64,000 bases of DNA from Falsiroseomonas sp051860665 (GCF_051860665.1 NZ_JBHYDM010000014.1:65761-129760); one strand, 5' to 3'. Positions 27,232 through 36,494 are shown, numbered from the stretch's first letter. Made by a program: numbers and translations. Notes: generated from the sequence alone by a model not told the origin.

Positions 27232-28673
27232 TGCGCGCGCTGCCCCTTTCCATCGGCCCGATTCACTTCGTGGGCATCGGCGGCATCGGCATGTCCGGCA
27301 TCGCGGAGGTGCTGCACAACCTCGGCTATTCCGTTCAGGGCAGCGATATCGCGGAGGGCTACAACGTCACCCGGCTGCGCGAGAGCGGCATTCCGGTGAT
27401 GGTGGGGCATGACGCCGCCAATCTCGGCGCGGCGCAGGTCGTGGTCACCTCCACCGCCGTGAAGAAGGACAATCCGGAAGTGCAGGCCGCGCGTGCGCGC
27501 CTCATTCCCGTGGTGCGGCGCGCCGAGATGCTGGCGGAGCTGATGCGGCTGAAATGGGCTGTCGCCATCGGCGGCACCCATGGCAAGACCACCACCACCA
27601 GCCTGGTCGCCTGCGTGCTGGAGGCGGCGAAGCTCGACCCGACCGTGATCAACGGCGGCATCATCAATGCCTATGGCACCAATGCGCGCCTCGGCTCTGG
27701 CGACTGGATGGTGGTGGAGGCGGATGAGAGCGACGGCAGCTTCCTGAAGCTGCCCGCGGTCTGCGCCGTGGTCACCAATATGGACCCGGAACACCTGGAC
27801 CATTGGGGCACGGCGGAGGCGATGAAGGAGGGTTACGCCCAGTTCGTCGGCAATATTCCCTTCTACGGCTTTGCGGTTCTGTGCGCCGACCACCACGAGG
27901 TGCAGGCGATGATCCCGCGCCTGTCGGACCGGCGCATCATCACCTATGGCTTTTCGCCGCAGGCCGATGTGCGGGCGGAGAAGCTGATCACGGATCGCAT
28001 GGGCGCGACCTTCGAGGTGGCGGTGCGCGACCGCGCCACGGGCCGCAGCCGCACGCTGAAGCCGATGCGCCTGCCGATGCTGGGCAGCCACAATGTGCAG
28101 AATGCGCTGGCCGCCATCGCCATCGGCCTCGAGATGGATGTGGATGAGGCGACCATCCGCACCGCGCTGATGGGCTTCAAGGGCGTCAAGCGCCGCTTCA
28201 CCCGCACCGGCGATGCCGGCGGCATCACCGTCATCGACGACTACGGCCACCACCCGGTGGAGATCGCGGCGGTGCTGAAGGCGGCGCGGCAGGCGGGCGC
28301 GCGCGACGTGGTCGCGGTGGTGCAGCCGCACCGCTATTCCCGCCTCGCCTCGCTCTTCGAGGATTTCTGCACCTGCATGAACGACGCCGGGACGGTGATC
28401 GTGGCCGATGTCTATGCCGCCGGCGAGCAGCCGATGCCGGGCTATGACCGGGATGCGCTGGTCGAGGGTCTGCGTGCCCGCGGGCATCGCAGCGTGGTGC
28501 CGCTGCCCGGGCCCGACAGCCTGGCGGAGATGGTGAATGCCATCGCCAAGTCGGGCGACTATGTCGTGTGCCTCGGCGCCGGCACCATCACGACCTGGGC
28601 GCATGCCCTGCCGGAACAGCTGCTGGCGCTGCAGTCCCGCACCCGGCCGCGGCTGGCCGGGGGCCAGAAGTGA
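27231..28673 (+). CDS. murC: UDP-MurNAc:L-alanine ligase
   Basis: A 480-residue Mur ligase that adds the first amino acid, L-alanine, to UDP-MurNAc. It has HFVGIGGIGMSGIAEVLHNLGY at the start, the ATP loop IGGTHGKTTTTSLVA, VVEADESDGSFLKL, NMDPEHLDHWG and the C-terminal VIDDYGHHPVEIAAVL. These are hallmark MurC blocks. It shares one base with murG and overlaps murB by four. Confidence 0.97.
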   Translation: MRALPLSIGPIHFVGIGGIGMSGIAEVLHNLGYSVQGSDIAEGYNVTRLRESGIPVMVGHDAANLGAAQVVVTSTAVKKDNPEVQAARARLIPVVRRAEMLAELMRLKWAVAIGGTHGKTTTTSLVACVLEAAKLDPTVINGGIINAYGTNARLGSGDWMVVEADESDGSFLKLPAVCAVVTNMDPEHLDHWGTAEAMKEGYAQFVGNIPFYGFAVLCADHHEVQAMIPRLSDRRIITYGFSPQADVRAEKLITDRMGATFEVAVRDRATGRSRTLKPMRLPMLGSHNVQNALAAIAIGLEMDVDEATIRTALMGFKGVKRRFTRTGDAGGITVIDDYGHHPVEIAAVLKAARQAGARDVVAVVQPHRYSRLASLFEDFCTCMNDAGTVIVADVYAAGEQPMPGYDRDALVEGLRARGHRSVVPLPGPDSLAEMVNAIAKSGDYVVCLGAGTITTWAHALPEQLLALQSRTRPRLAGGQK

Positions 28674-29587
28674 CGGCGCCGCGCGACATGGCCCCGCACG
28701 CCACCCTGCCGCCGCTGCGCGGGCGCGTGACGCAGGATGCGCCGCTGGCCGCCTTCACCTGGTTCCGCGTCGGCGGGCCGGCGGAGTGGCTGGTGCGGCC
28801 GGCGGATGTGGACGACCTGCTGCTGCTGCTGCGCGACCTGCCGGAGGCCACGCCGCTGACGGTGGTGGGCGCGGCTTCGAACCTCATCATCCGCGATGGC
28901 GGCGTGCGCGGCGTGGTGCTGCGCCTGGCGGGACGTGGCTTCGGCGAAGTGGTGGTCGAGGCCGACGGAATCATGGCTGGCGCCGCGGCGCTGGATGCGG
29001 TGGTGGCGGAACATGCCGCGGCCGCCGGCCTCGCGGGGCTGGAATTCCTCTGCGGCATTCCGGGCAGCATCGGCGGCGCGGTCGCGATGAATGCCGGCGC
29101 CTATGGGCGCGAGGTGGGGGATGCGCTGGATTGGGCGGAGGTGGCCACGCCGCAGGGCCTGCTGCGGCTGAGCGCGGCGGAGCTGCACTTCGCATATCGC
29201 CGCGCCACGCTGCCGGCACGCGGTGTGGTCGTGCGCGCGCGTTTTCGCGCGCAGCCCGGCGATGCCGCAGCGATCGCGGCGGAAATGACGAAAATCCGTA
29301 CAGCTCGGGAAGCGTCGCAGCCCGTGCGCGCCCGCACCGGTGGCTCCACCTTCAAGAATCCGCCGGGCCAGAAGGCCTGGGCGCTTGTGGATGCGGCCGG
29401 CTGCCGTGGGCTGGTGCGCGGTGGCGCACAGGTCTCGGAGCTGCACGCGAATTTCCTGCTCAATACCGGCGGCGCCACGGCGGCCGATCTGGAAGGGCTG
29501 GGCGAGGAGGTCCGGGCACGGGTGCTGGCGACATCCGGCATCGACCTGGAATGGGAAATCAAGCGCATCGGCGAGGTGGCGGCATGA
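28670..29587 (+). CDS. murB: UDP-N-acetylenolpyruvoylglucosamine reductase
   Basis: A 305-residue FAD enzyme that reduces UDP-GlcNAc-enolpyruvate to UDP-MurNAc. It has FTWFRVGGPAEWLVRPAD, the FAD-binding VVGAASNLIIRDGGVRGVVL, the block LEFLCGIPGSIGGAVAMNAGAYG, and RTGGSTFKNP, with the proton-donor Ser in GGSTF. It lacks the extra tyrosine loop of E. coli MurB, so it is a type II enzyme. The start is GTG at 28670, overlapping the murC stop. The frame extends further upstream but only into murC. Confidence 0.96.
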   Translation: MTAPRDMAPHATLPPLRGRVTQDAPLAAFTWFRVGGPAEWLVRPADVDDLLLLLRDLPEATPLTVVGAASNLIIRDGGVRGVVLRLAGRGFGEVVVEADGIMAGAAALDAVVAEHAAAAGLAGLEFLCGIPGSIGGAVAMNAGAYGREVGDALDWAEVATPQGLLRLSAAELHFAYRRATLPARGVVVRARFRAQPGDAAAIAAEMTKIRTAREASQPVRARTGGSTFKNPPGQKAWALVDAAGCRGLVRGGAQVSELHANFLLNTGGATAADLEGLGEEVRARVLATSGIDLEWEIKRIGEVAA

Positions 29588-30504
29588 CGCGCGTATCGGT
29601 GCTCTTGGGTGGCGTCTCCGCGGAACGCGAGGTCAGCCTGGCCACGGGTCAGCAGGTGGTCGCGGCACTGCGCGCGGCGGGCTTCGACGTGACGCCGATC
29701 GAAGTCGGCGGCGACCTCGGCGCCGTCATCGGCGCGCTGCAATCCGCAAAGCCCGACGTCGTCTTCAATGCGCTGCACGGCCGCTACGGCGAGGATGGCT
29801 GCATCCAGGGCGTGCTGGACTGGATGGGCCTGCCCTATACGCATTCCGGCGTGCGCGCCTCCTCCGTTGCCATGGACAAGGCTGCCGCCAAGGCAGTGTT
29901 CCTCGCGGCCGGCCTGCCCGTCGCGGAAAGCCGGCTGGTGACGCCGGAGGAGCTGGAGGCGGCGGACCCGCTGCCGCTGCCCTATGTCGTCAAGCCGGTG
30001 AACGAAGGCTCCTCCGTCGGCGTCGAGATTTTTCGGGAAGGCAGCAATCGCCGCGCCGAGGTGGCGCGCGGCTGGAAGTTCGACAAGCGGATCATGGCGG
30101 AGGCCTTCATCCCGGGCCGCGAGTTGACCGTCGCCGTGATGGGCGACCGGGCGCTGGAGGTGACGGAGATCGACACCGGCCACGTCTTCTACGACTACGA
30201 CGCGAAATACGCCGATGGTGGCAGCCGCCACACCCTGCCGGCGCCGGTGCATCCCGAAACCCGCGCGCGGGCGATGGAGATCGCGCTGCGGGCGCACCAG
30301 GCGCTGGGCTGCCGTGGCGTGTCGCGCGCCGATCTGCGCTACGACGACAGCGCCGGCGAACCGGGGCGCCTCGTGCTGCTGGAGGTGAATACCCAGCCGG
30401 GCATGACGCGCACCTCGCTGGTGCCGGAACAGGCGGCGCATGTCGGCATCGGCTTCCCGGAGCTTTGTGCCTGGATGGTCAGGGAGGCGCGTCATGGCCC
30501 GTGA
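29584..30504 (+). CDS. ddl: D-alanine:D-alanine ligase
   Basis: A 306-residue ATP-grasp ligase that makes the D-Ala-D-Ala dipeptide used by MurF. It has VLLGGVSAEREVSLATG, FNALHGRYGEDGCIQG, the ATP-grasp loop KPVNEGSSVGVEI, and the metal-binding end LLEVNTQPGMTRTSLVPEQA. Length matches DdlB, the form usually found in dcw clusters. ATG overlaps the murB stop. Its last ten bases overlap the ftsQ start. Confidence 0.96.
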   Translation: MTRVSVLLGGVSAEREVSLATGQQVVAALRAAGFDVTPIEVGGDLGAVIGALQSAKPDVVFNALHGRYGEDGCIQGVLDWMGLPYTHSGVRASSVAMDKAAAKAVFLAAGLPVAESRLVTPEELEAADPLPLPYVVKPVNEGSSVGVEIFREGSNRRAEVARGWKFDKRIMAEAFIPGRELTVAVMGDRALEVTEIDTGHVFYDYDAKYADGGSRHTLPAPVHPETRARAMEIALRAHQALGCRGVSRADLRYDDSAGEPGRLVLLEVNTQPGMTRTSLVPEQAAHVGIGFPELCAWMVREARHGP

Positions 30505-31384
30505 ACCCCTCGCCGCGCGCCGCACGCCGGTGCGCTCGACCCCGCGCAAGGAACCGGACCGGCCGAGCCGGCTGCGGCTCTGGCTGAAGCGCCGGCGCGG
30601 CCTGATGCGGCCGGCGGCGCTGTGGCTGATCGGCTGCAGCCTGCTGGGTGCCGGTGGCTATGCCGTCTATGCCGTGGACCCGGCCGGGCGCGTGCGCGCG
30701 GTGGTGGACAATGCGGCGGAGCTCGGCCTCGCCGCGGGGTTGCAGGTGGCGGAGGTGGTGGTCGAGGGCCGCCAGAACACGCCGCCCGACCTGATCCGCG
30801 CGGCGATCGGCGCGGAGCTTGGCGACCCCATGCTCGGCTTCTCGCCGACCGAGGCGCGGGAACGGCTGGAGACCATCGCCTGGGTCGAGTCCGCGCATGT
30901 CGAGCGCCGCCTGCCCGGCACCATCCTGGTGCGGCTGACCGAACGCGCACCCTTCGCCATCTGGCAGCACCAGGGCCGTTTCGCGGTGATCGACCGCGAG
31001 GGGCTGGTGGTGGAGACGGAGACGCTCGACGCCTTCGGGCCGCTGCCCCTGGTGGTGGGCGCGGGGGCGGAGAAGCACGCGGCGGCGCTCTATGACCTGC
31101 TGCTGGCGCATCGCAATATCCTGGCCCGCACCCAGGCGCTGGTGCGTGTGGGTGAGCGGCGCTGGAACCTGCGGCTGCATAGCGGCACCGATGTGCTGCT
31201 GCCGGAAGGGCAGGAGGCGCCGGCGCTGAACCGGCTTTCGGAATTGCAGGCACGCAATGCGCTGCTGGACCGGCCGCTGCTCGCCGTGGATATGCGGCTG
31301 CCGGATCGCCTCGTGGTGCGGCAGCAGCCGCCGGCCGAGGAGACGCCGGCGCGCCGCAATGCGACGCGGAGCACGCGCGGATGA
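30494..31384 (+). CDS. ftsQ: Cell division protein FtsQ
   Basis: A 296-residue bitopic protein that links early and late divisome parts through FtsB and FtsL. A basic cytoplasmic tail (about 40 residues) precedes one membrane span at about 41-60. A POTRA domain follows (LQVAEVVVEGRQNTPPDLIRAAIG). The beta domain includes VESAHVERRLPGTILVRLTERAPFAIWQ. The start at 30494 is preferred because AGGGAGG lies just upstream. The frame itself extends 18 codons into ddl. It overlaps ftsA by four bases. Confidence 0.93.
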   Translation: MAREPLAARRTPVRSTPRKEPDRPSRLRLWLKRRRGLMRPAALWLIGCSLLGAGGYAVYAVDPAGRVRAVVDNAAELGLAAGLQVAEVVVEGRQNTPPDLIRAAIGAELGDPMLGFSPTEARERLETIAWVESAHVERRLPGTILVRLTERAPFAIWQHQGRFAVIDREGLVVETETLDAFGPLPLVVGAGAEKHAAALYDLLLAHRNILARTQALVRVGERRWNLRLHSGTDVLLPEGQEAPALNRLSELQARNALLDRPLLAVDMRLPDRLVVRQQPPAEETPARRNATRSTRG

Positions 31385-32673
31385 ATGCGCTCTCGCGCCT
31401 TCCCGCGGGCGTGGAGCCGCCCAGCGAACGCCGCCGCCGCGGCGCGCGCAGCGGCGTCTTCGGCGTGCTCGATATCGGCACCACCAAGGTGGTCTGCCTG
31501 ATCGCGCGCATCGAGGGCGATGGCGAGCCGCGCGTGCTGGGCTTCGGCTGGCAGCGCGGCCGCGGCGTGAAGGGCGGCTCCATCATCGACCTGGAGGAGG
31601 CGGAGCGCGCGGTGCGCGCCGCCGTCGGCCAGGCGGAGGAGATGGCGGATACGCAGCTGTCCGGCGCCATCGTGAACCTGTCCTGCGGCCAGCCGGATTC
31701 GCGCCTGCTGCATGTGCAATGGCCGATCGGCGGCCGCGCGGTGACGGAGCCCGACCTGCGCGCCATCCTGACGGAAGGCCGCCGCCGCGGCACCGAGGAT
31801 GGGCGGGAGACGGTGCATGGCTCGCCCGTCTCCTTCACCGTGGATGCGACGCCCGGCGTCGAGGATCCGCGCGGCATGGTCTGCGACACGCTGGGCGCGC
31901 GGGTGCATCTGGTGGACGCCTCGCAGGCCGCGCTGCGCAATCTCGGCGCCTGCCTGGCACGCTGCGACCTGGAGGTGGAGGAGCTGGTCTCCTCCCCGCT
32001 CGCCGCCGGCCTCGCCACGCTGGTGGAGGATGAGAAGCGCATCGGCTGCACCGTCATCGACATGGGCGGCGGCACCACCTCCATCGCCGTCTTCAGCGAG
32101 GGGCAGCTGATCCATACCGCGCAGATCCCGGTCGGCGGCTGGCAGGTGACGAACGACCTGGCGCGCGTGCTGTCCACGCCGATCAACCACGCCGAGCGGC
32201 TGAAGACGCTGCATGGCGGGGCGATGGCGGCCGCCGATGACGACCGGGAGATGCTGCCCGTGCCGCTCGTGGGCGAGGATGAGGACCACATCGCCCGGGT
32301 GCCGCGCGCGATGATCGTCAATATCATCCGTCCGCGACTCGAGGAGACTTTCGAATTCGTGCGTGAGCGGCTGGAGAATGCGGGCGTGGCGAAGGAGGCC
32401 GGCACACGCGTGGTGCTGACCGGCGGCGCCAGCCAGCTGATCGGCGCGCGCGAGTTGGCGGCGCGCGTGCTGGACCGCCAGGTGCGGGTCGGTCGCCCGC
32501 GCAACGTGCGCGGCCTGCCGGAGACCGCTGGCGGCCCGCCCTTTGCCACCGCCATCGGGCTGCTCGCCTGGGGCGCAGGCGAGGGCCGGCCGCTGATCGA
32601 CATTGCCCCAGGCGCTGACCGGCATGGTGGCCGCTTGCGCCGCTTCATCGAATGGCTGCGGGTGCGGGTCTGA
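31381..32673 (+). CDS. ftsA: Cell division protein FtsA
   Basis: A 430-residue actin-like ATPase that tethers FtsZ filaments to the membrane. The phosphate-1 loop is GVLDIGTTKVVCLIA, the phosphate-2 region GCTVIDMGGGTTSIAVF, and the adenosine motif VVLTGGASQLIGARELA. The C-terminus RRFIEWLRVRV is a short amphipathic helix suited for membrane binding. Length is normal. It follows ftsQ with a four-base overlap. ftsZ starts 76 bases later with its own strong ribosome site, so expression may differ there. Confidence 0.96.
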   Translation: MNALSRLPAGVEPPSERRRRGARSGVFGVLDIGTTKVVCLIARIEGDGEPRVLGFGWQRGRGVKGGSIIDLEEAERAVRAAVGQAEEMADTQLSGAIVNLSCGQPDSRLLHVQWPIGGRAVTEPDLRAILTEGRRRGTEDGRETVHGSPVSFTVDATPGVEDPRGMVCDTLGARVHLVDASQAALRNLGACLARCDLEVEELVSSPLAAGLATLVEDEKRIGCTVIDMGGGTTSIAVFSEGQLIHTAQIPVGGWQVTNDLARVLSTPINHAERLKTLHGGAMAAADDDREMLPVPLVGEDEDHIARVPRAMIVNIIRPRLEETFEFVRERLENAGVAKEAGTRVVLTGGASQLIGARELAARVLDRQVRVGRPRNVRGLPETAGGPPFATAIGLLAWGAGEGRPLIDIAPGADRHGGRLRRFIEWLRVRV

Positions 32674-32749
32674 CGATGCGCCCCGCCTGCTTCCCCCACA
32701 CCCTCCTTTGGCCTGACGCAAGGCTGAGCTTCCAGGAAAGGCCCCCAGC

Positions 32750-34267
32750 ATGACCCTCAACCTGACGATCCCGAATCAGCAGCACACGGATTTCAGCCCG
32801 CGCATCACCGTGGTCGGCGTCGGCGGCGGCGGCACCAATGCGGTGAACAACATGGTCACCATGGGCCTCGAAGGCGTCGAGTTCCTGGTCGCCAATACCG
32901 ATGCGCAGTCGCTGCAGCACAGCAAGGCGGACCGCCGCGTGCAGCTCGGCTCCTACCTGACGCAGGGCCTCGGCGCCGGCGCCAAGCCCGAGATCGGCCG
33001 CGGTGCGGCGGAGGAGGCGGAGACCGAGCTGGCGCGCCATCTGGAAGGCAGCCACATGGTCTTCGTCACCGCCGGCATGGGCGGCGGCACCGGTACCGGC
33101 GCGGCGCCGGTCATCGCCCGCATGGCGCGCGAGCGCGGCATCCTGACGGTCGGCGTGGTGACCAAGCCCTTCGACTTCGAGGGGCCGAAGCGCCGCAAGG
33201 CGGCGGATGCCGGCATCGAGGAGCTGCAGCAGTTCGTCGACACGCTGATCGTCATCCCGAACCAGAATCTCTTCCGGCTGGCCAATGAGCGCACGACCTT
33301 CGCGGAAGCCTTCCGCATGGCCGACAACGTTCTGTACATGGGCGTGCGCGGCGTGACGGACCTGATGGTCAATCCCGGCCTGGTGAACCTCGACTTCGCC
33401 GATATCCGCACCGTGATGGCGGAGATGGGCAAGGCGATGATGGGCACCGGCGAGGCCGAGGGCGAGGGCCGCGCGGTGAAGGCCTCCGAGGAAGCCATCA
33501 GCAACCCGCTGCTGGAGGACACCTCCATGCACGGCGCGCGCGGCGTGCTGATCAACATCACCGGCGGCCTCGACATGACGCTGTTCGAGGTGGACGAGGC
33601 GGCCAACCGCATCCGCAAGGAAGTGGACGAGGATGCCAATGTGATCTTCGGCTCCTCGGTCGACGAGTCCATGAACGGCCGCCTGCGGGTGTCCGTGGTG
33701 GCGACCGGCATCGATGCGCGCGAGGCGCGCGAGGCGGAGCGGCCGAAGCTGGTGGCGGTGGGCGGCGGCGGCATGCTGCAGGCGGTGGCCAGCGCGCCGG
33801 TGCCCCAGGCGCATGCCCCGGCGCCGCAGCCGGCGACCGGCATGCGCGCGCCGGCCGGCTTCACGCCGCGCGTCGCGGCGCAGCCGCAGCCGGCGGCGAT
33901 GCGCCCGGCGCAGACCTATGCCGCGCCGCAGCCGGCCCAGCCGGCCCCGGTGCCGATGGCGGCCCCGGTGGTGGAAGCCCCCGTGGCGGAAGCGCCGGTG
34001 ACCATGGCGCAGGCGGAGCCCGCGCTGCGCGCCTCGGTCGGCACCCGCCAGCCGGCGCCGATGCCGCCCGCCCAGCCGGGCGGGCTGAACAACCTGTTCC
34101 GCCGCGCCACCGGCCTGATGCGGCGGGACCTGCCGGAGGCGCCGGTGCAGCAGGCGCCGCAGGCGCGGATGGAGCCGGCCGGCGCGCCGCGCCCGGTGGC
34201 GGCACCCACGCAGCAGGATGAGATGGGGCTCGATATCCCGACCTTCCTGCGGCGCCAGAGCAACTGA
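32750..34267 (+). CDS. ftsZ: Cell division GTPase FtsZ
   Basis: A 505-residue tubulin homologue that forms the division ring. It has VVGVGGGGTNAVNNM, the tubulin signature AGMGGGTGTGAAPVIARMA, and the T7 loop LVNLDFADIRTVM for catalysis in the neighbouring subunit. The core ends near residue 320. A long Pro/Ala-rich linker of about 160 residues follows, and then the conserved C-terminal peptide GLDIPTFLRRQSN, which binds FtsA and other partners. AGGAAAGG lies about ten bases before the start. The gene closes the contiguous dcw array. Confidence 0.97.
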   Translation: MTLNLTIPNQQHTDFSPRITVVGVGGGGTNAVNNMVTMGLEGVEFLVANTDAQSLQHSKADRRVQLGSYLTQGLGAGAKPEIGRGAAEEAETELARHLEGSHMVFVTAGMGGGTGTGAAPVIARMARERGILTVGVVTKPFDFEGPKRRKAADAGIEELQQFVDTLIVIPNQNLFRLANERTTFAEAFRMADNVLYMGVRGVTDLMVNPGLVNLDFADIRTVMAEMGKAMMGTGEAEGEGRAVKASEEAISNPLLEDTSMHGARGVLINITGGLDMTLFEVDEAANRIRKEVDEDANVIFGSSVDESMNGRLRVSVVATGIDAREAREAERPKLVAVGGGGMLQAVASAPVPQAHAPAPQPATGMRAPAGFTPRVAAQPQPAAMRPAQTYAAPQPAQPAPVPMAAPVVEAPVAEAPVTMAQAEPALRASVGTRQPAPMPPAQPGGLNNLFRRATGLMRRDLPEAPVQQAPQARMEPAGAPRPVAAPTQQDEMGLDIPTFLRRQSN

Positions 34268-34376
34268 GGCAAGGATGGCGAAATGCGGCGAAATTGGGGC
34301 CTCGCCGCAACGCAATAAGTCATTTGAAACAATGGCTTGCGACGTAATACGGAGAAACAAGGCTTGAATGGCACCT

Positions 34377-34499
34377 CCCGGCGCCCGGTGGCAGTAACGC
34401 ACTGGGACGCCGGGTCTGGACGCCCCTCGGTCACCTGCCCCCTTCGGGCAGGTCCGATTCTGAAGGACACGTCGGGGTGATCGGCCACTTTGTGTGGCC
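34377..34499 (+). promoter_or_regulatory. Three consecutive hairpins in the ftsZ-lpxC spacer
   Basis: Hairpin 1 pairs 34377-34390 with 34400-34414, a 14-bp stem with a bulged A at 34407 and one G-U pair. Hairpin 2 pairs ACCTGCCC (34433-34440) with GGGCAGGT (34446-34453). Hairpin 3 pairs GGCCAC (34483-34488) with GTGGCC (34494-34499). None is followed by a T-run, so a classical intrinsic terminator is unlikely. The array ends 34 bases before the lpxC start and could be a structured 5' leader of lpxC, an mRNA processing site or a transcription boundary. The remaining spacer (34268-34376) is AT-richer and could hold the lpxC promoter, but no clear boxes are seen. Confidence 0.5.
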
Positions 34500-34533
34500 A
34501 GGCACCCGGCGGGGTCAGGGGCACAAGACGCGC

Positions 34534-35481
34534 ATGGACGGTTTCCTCCCGATCGATCTGAGACGGCGCAAGACGCTGAAGACGGCGATCGGCTGCGTCG
34601 GCGTCGGCCTGCATAGCGGGCGCCGCGTCTCCCTCACCCTGCGCCCGGCCACCGCCGGCACCGGCATCCTGTTCCGCCGCAGCGACCTCGGCATCGATAT
34701 TCCCGCCCGCTTCGACCGCGTGGTCGATACCCGCCTCTGCACCGCCCTCGTCGCCGAAGGCGCGCCGCATGCGCGCATCGGCACAGTGGAGCATGTGATG
34801 GCGGCGCTGGCTGGCGCCGGGGTGACGGATGCGATCCTGGAGCTGGACGGCGCGGAAGTGCCGATCCTGGACGGTTCCGCGGCACCCTTCCTGTTCCTGA
34901 TCGACTGCGCCGGCACCATCAGCCTGGATGCCCCGGCCCCGGTGATCGAGGTGCTGCGCCCCATCCGCGTCGAGGAGAAGGACGCCTTCGTCGAACTGCA
35001 GCCGGCCCATGTGCCGGGCTTCGAGGCGACGATGAGCATCGACTTCCCCTCCACCGCCATCGGCAGCCAGACGGTGCAGATGCGCCTGACTCCGGCGGCC
35101 TTCCGCGCCGGCGTGGCGGATGCCCGCACCTTCACCCTGGCCGAGGAAATCGCGCGGCTGCGCGCTGCCGGCCTGGCCCAGGGCGGCAGCCTGGAGAATG
35201 CCATCGTGGTGGATGGCCCCCTGGTGCTGAACCCGGGCGGCCTGCGCCGGCCGGATGAATTCGTGCGGCACAAGCTGCTCGACGTGGTGGGGGACCTGGC
35301 GCTCGCCGGTGCCGCCCTCTCCGCGCGCTTCGTCGGCCATCGCTCCGGCCATGCGCTGAACAACAAGCTGCTGCGGGCGCTGTTCGCCGAGCGCGCCGCC
35401 TGGCGCATGGTGGATGGCGAGCTGCCGATGGACGGAGTCGCGACGCGGCTGCCGGCCGCCGCCGCCCCCGCCATGGCCTGA
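34534..35481 (+). CDS. lpxC: UDP-3-O-acyl-N-acetylglucosamine deacetylase
   Basis: A 315-residue zinc deacetylase that performs the committed step of lipid A synthesis. It has CVGVGLHSGRRVSLTLRPA at the start, the first zinc His in TVEHVMAALAG, ELDGAEVPILDGSA, and the second site in RHKLLDVVGDLALAG with the His and Asp ligands. The catalytic His is in GHRSGHALNNKLLRAL. The start at 34534 (MDGFLPIDL) gives normal length. An upstream in-frame start at 34477 would run through a hairpin. Placement after ftsZ is the usual order in this group. Confidence 0.96.
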   Translation: MDGFLPIDLRRRKTLKTAIGCVGVGLHSGRRVSLTLRPATAGTGILFRRSDLGIDIPARFDRVVDTRLCTALVAEGAPHARIGTVEHVMAALAGAGVTDAILELDGAEVPILDGSAAPFLFLIDCAGTISLDAPAPVIEVLRPIRVEEKDAFVELQPAHVPGFEATMSIDFPSTAIGSQTVQMRLTPAAFRAGVADARTFTLAEEIARLRAAGLAQGGSLENAIVVDGPLVLNPGGLRRPDEFVRHKLLDVVGDLALAGAALSARFVGHRSGHALNNKLLRALFAERAAWRMVDGELPMDGVATRLPAAAAPAMA

Positions 35482-35502
35482 AGGCCAGGCTCGCGGCCGC
35501 GC

Positions 35503-35526
35503 GCCGCGGTGAAGTGACACCGCGGC
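35503..35526 (+). terminator. Hairpin after lpxC, possible terminator
   Basis: GCCGCGGTG (35503-35511) pairs perfectly with CACCGCGGC (35518-35526) around a six-base loop, 21 bases after the lpxC stop. There is no T-tract, so it may only stabilise the transcript end. Confidence 0.4.
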
Positions 35527-35580
35527 CGCTATGGCATAGGACAGCGTGAGACACACGGCGGCGACCCGCGCCTTGCCGTG

Positions 35581-35598
35581 ACCATGCCGCGGCATGGT
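35581..35598. promoter_or_regulatory. Perfect 18-bp palindrome before bamD
   Basis: The sequence ACCATGCCGCGGCATGGT reads the same on both strands and ends 13 bases before the bamD start. A weak TTGCCG box (35573-35578) and TATAGG (35598-35603) flank it with a 19-base spacer. The palindrome therefore lies between promoter-like boxes and could be an operator or a ribosome-site hairpin. An imperfect copy of the adjacent motif (ATGGCATAGGACAGC) occurs near 35531. Confidence 0.45.
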
Positions 35599-35611
35599 AT
35601 AGGGAAGCCCC

Positions 35612-36472
35612 ATGCCTGACCGGTGCGCGATGCTTCGACGCCTTCTGCCTCTCCTCCTCATCCTGCCCATGGCCGCCTGCACGGCGTGGGATGGGCGCAT
35701 GAACTCGCTCGGCGCGCCGCCACCCGGCACGCCCGGCGCCAGCGGCCAGGACAGCTCCGCCGAGGGTCTCTACGCCCAGGGCATGGAGGCGCTGACCGCC
35801 GAGCGATACCAGCGCGCGGTCGAGCTGTTTGACCGGGTGGAGCGCGAGCACCCCTATTCCGCCTTCGCCACCAACGCCAAGCTGATGTCCGCCTATGGCG
35901 AGTATATGCGCAACCGCTATACGGAGGCGCTCGGCGCGCTGGACCGCTTCATCCAGCTGCATCCGGCGCATCGCGACATCGCCTATGCCTATTACCTGCG
36001 GGCGCTGAGCTATTACGAGCAGATCAACGACATCCAGCGCGACCAGCGCACCACCGAACAGGCCATGGCGGCGCTGCAGGATGTCTCGAACCGCTTCCCC
36101 AATACGCCCTATGCGCGCGATGCCCGGCTGAAGATGGACCTGGCGCGCGACCATCTGGCAGGGCGCGAGATGACCATCGGCCGCTTCTACCAGACGCGCC
36201 GCCTGAACACCGCCGCCATCGGCCGCTTCCGCCGCGTGGTGGATGAATACCAGACCACCAACCATGTGCCGGAGGCGCTGCACCGGCTGACGGAGCTGTA
36301 CCTCTCCATGGGCCTGGTGGATGAGGCGCGGCGCACCGCCGCCGTGCTCGGCCACAACTACCCCGGCAGCTCCTGGTACCAGGACAGCTACGCCCTGCTG
36401 GTCGATGGCGCCGAGGGCACCGAACCGAACCGCCCCGGCTTCTTCCGCCGCGTGGTCGGATCCATCTTCTGA
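35612..36472 (+). CDS. bamD: Outer membrane assembly lipoprotein BamD
   Basis: A 286-residue lipoprotein of the BAM complex, which folds beta-barrel proteins into the outer membrane. A signal peptide (LRRLLPLLLILPMAAC) ends in a lipobox-like MAAC with the lipidated Cys at residue 23. Tetratricopeptide-like repeats follow: LYAQGMEALTAERYQRAVELFDRVEREHPYS, then GALDRFIQLHPAHRDIAYAYYLRALSYYEQI, which is the BamD hallmark, and later units to about residue 245. AGGGAAG lies four bases before the start. The C-terminus is a short tail beyond the last repeat. Confidence 0.95.
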   Translation: MPDRCAMLRRLLPLLLILPMAACTAWDGRMNSLGAPPPGTPGASGQDSSAEGLYAQGMEALTAERYQRAVELFDRVEREHPYSAFATNAKLMSAYGEYMRNRYTEALGALDRFIQLHPAHRDIAYAYYLRALSYYEQINDIQRDQRTTEQAMAALQDVSNRFPNTPYARDARLKMDLARDHLAGREMTIGRFYQTRRLNTAAIGRFRRVVDEYQTTNHVPEALHRLTELYLSMGLVDEARRTAAVLGHNYPGSSWYQDSYALLVDGAEGTEPNRPGFFRRVVGSIF

Positions 36473-36494
36473 CGCCAACCGCGCCCGCCGCGCG

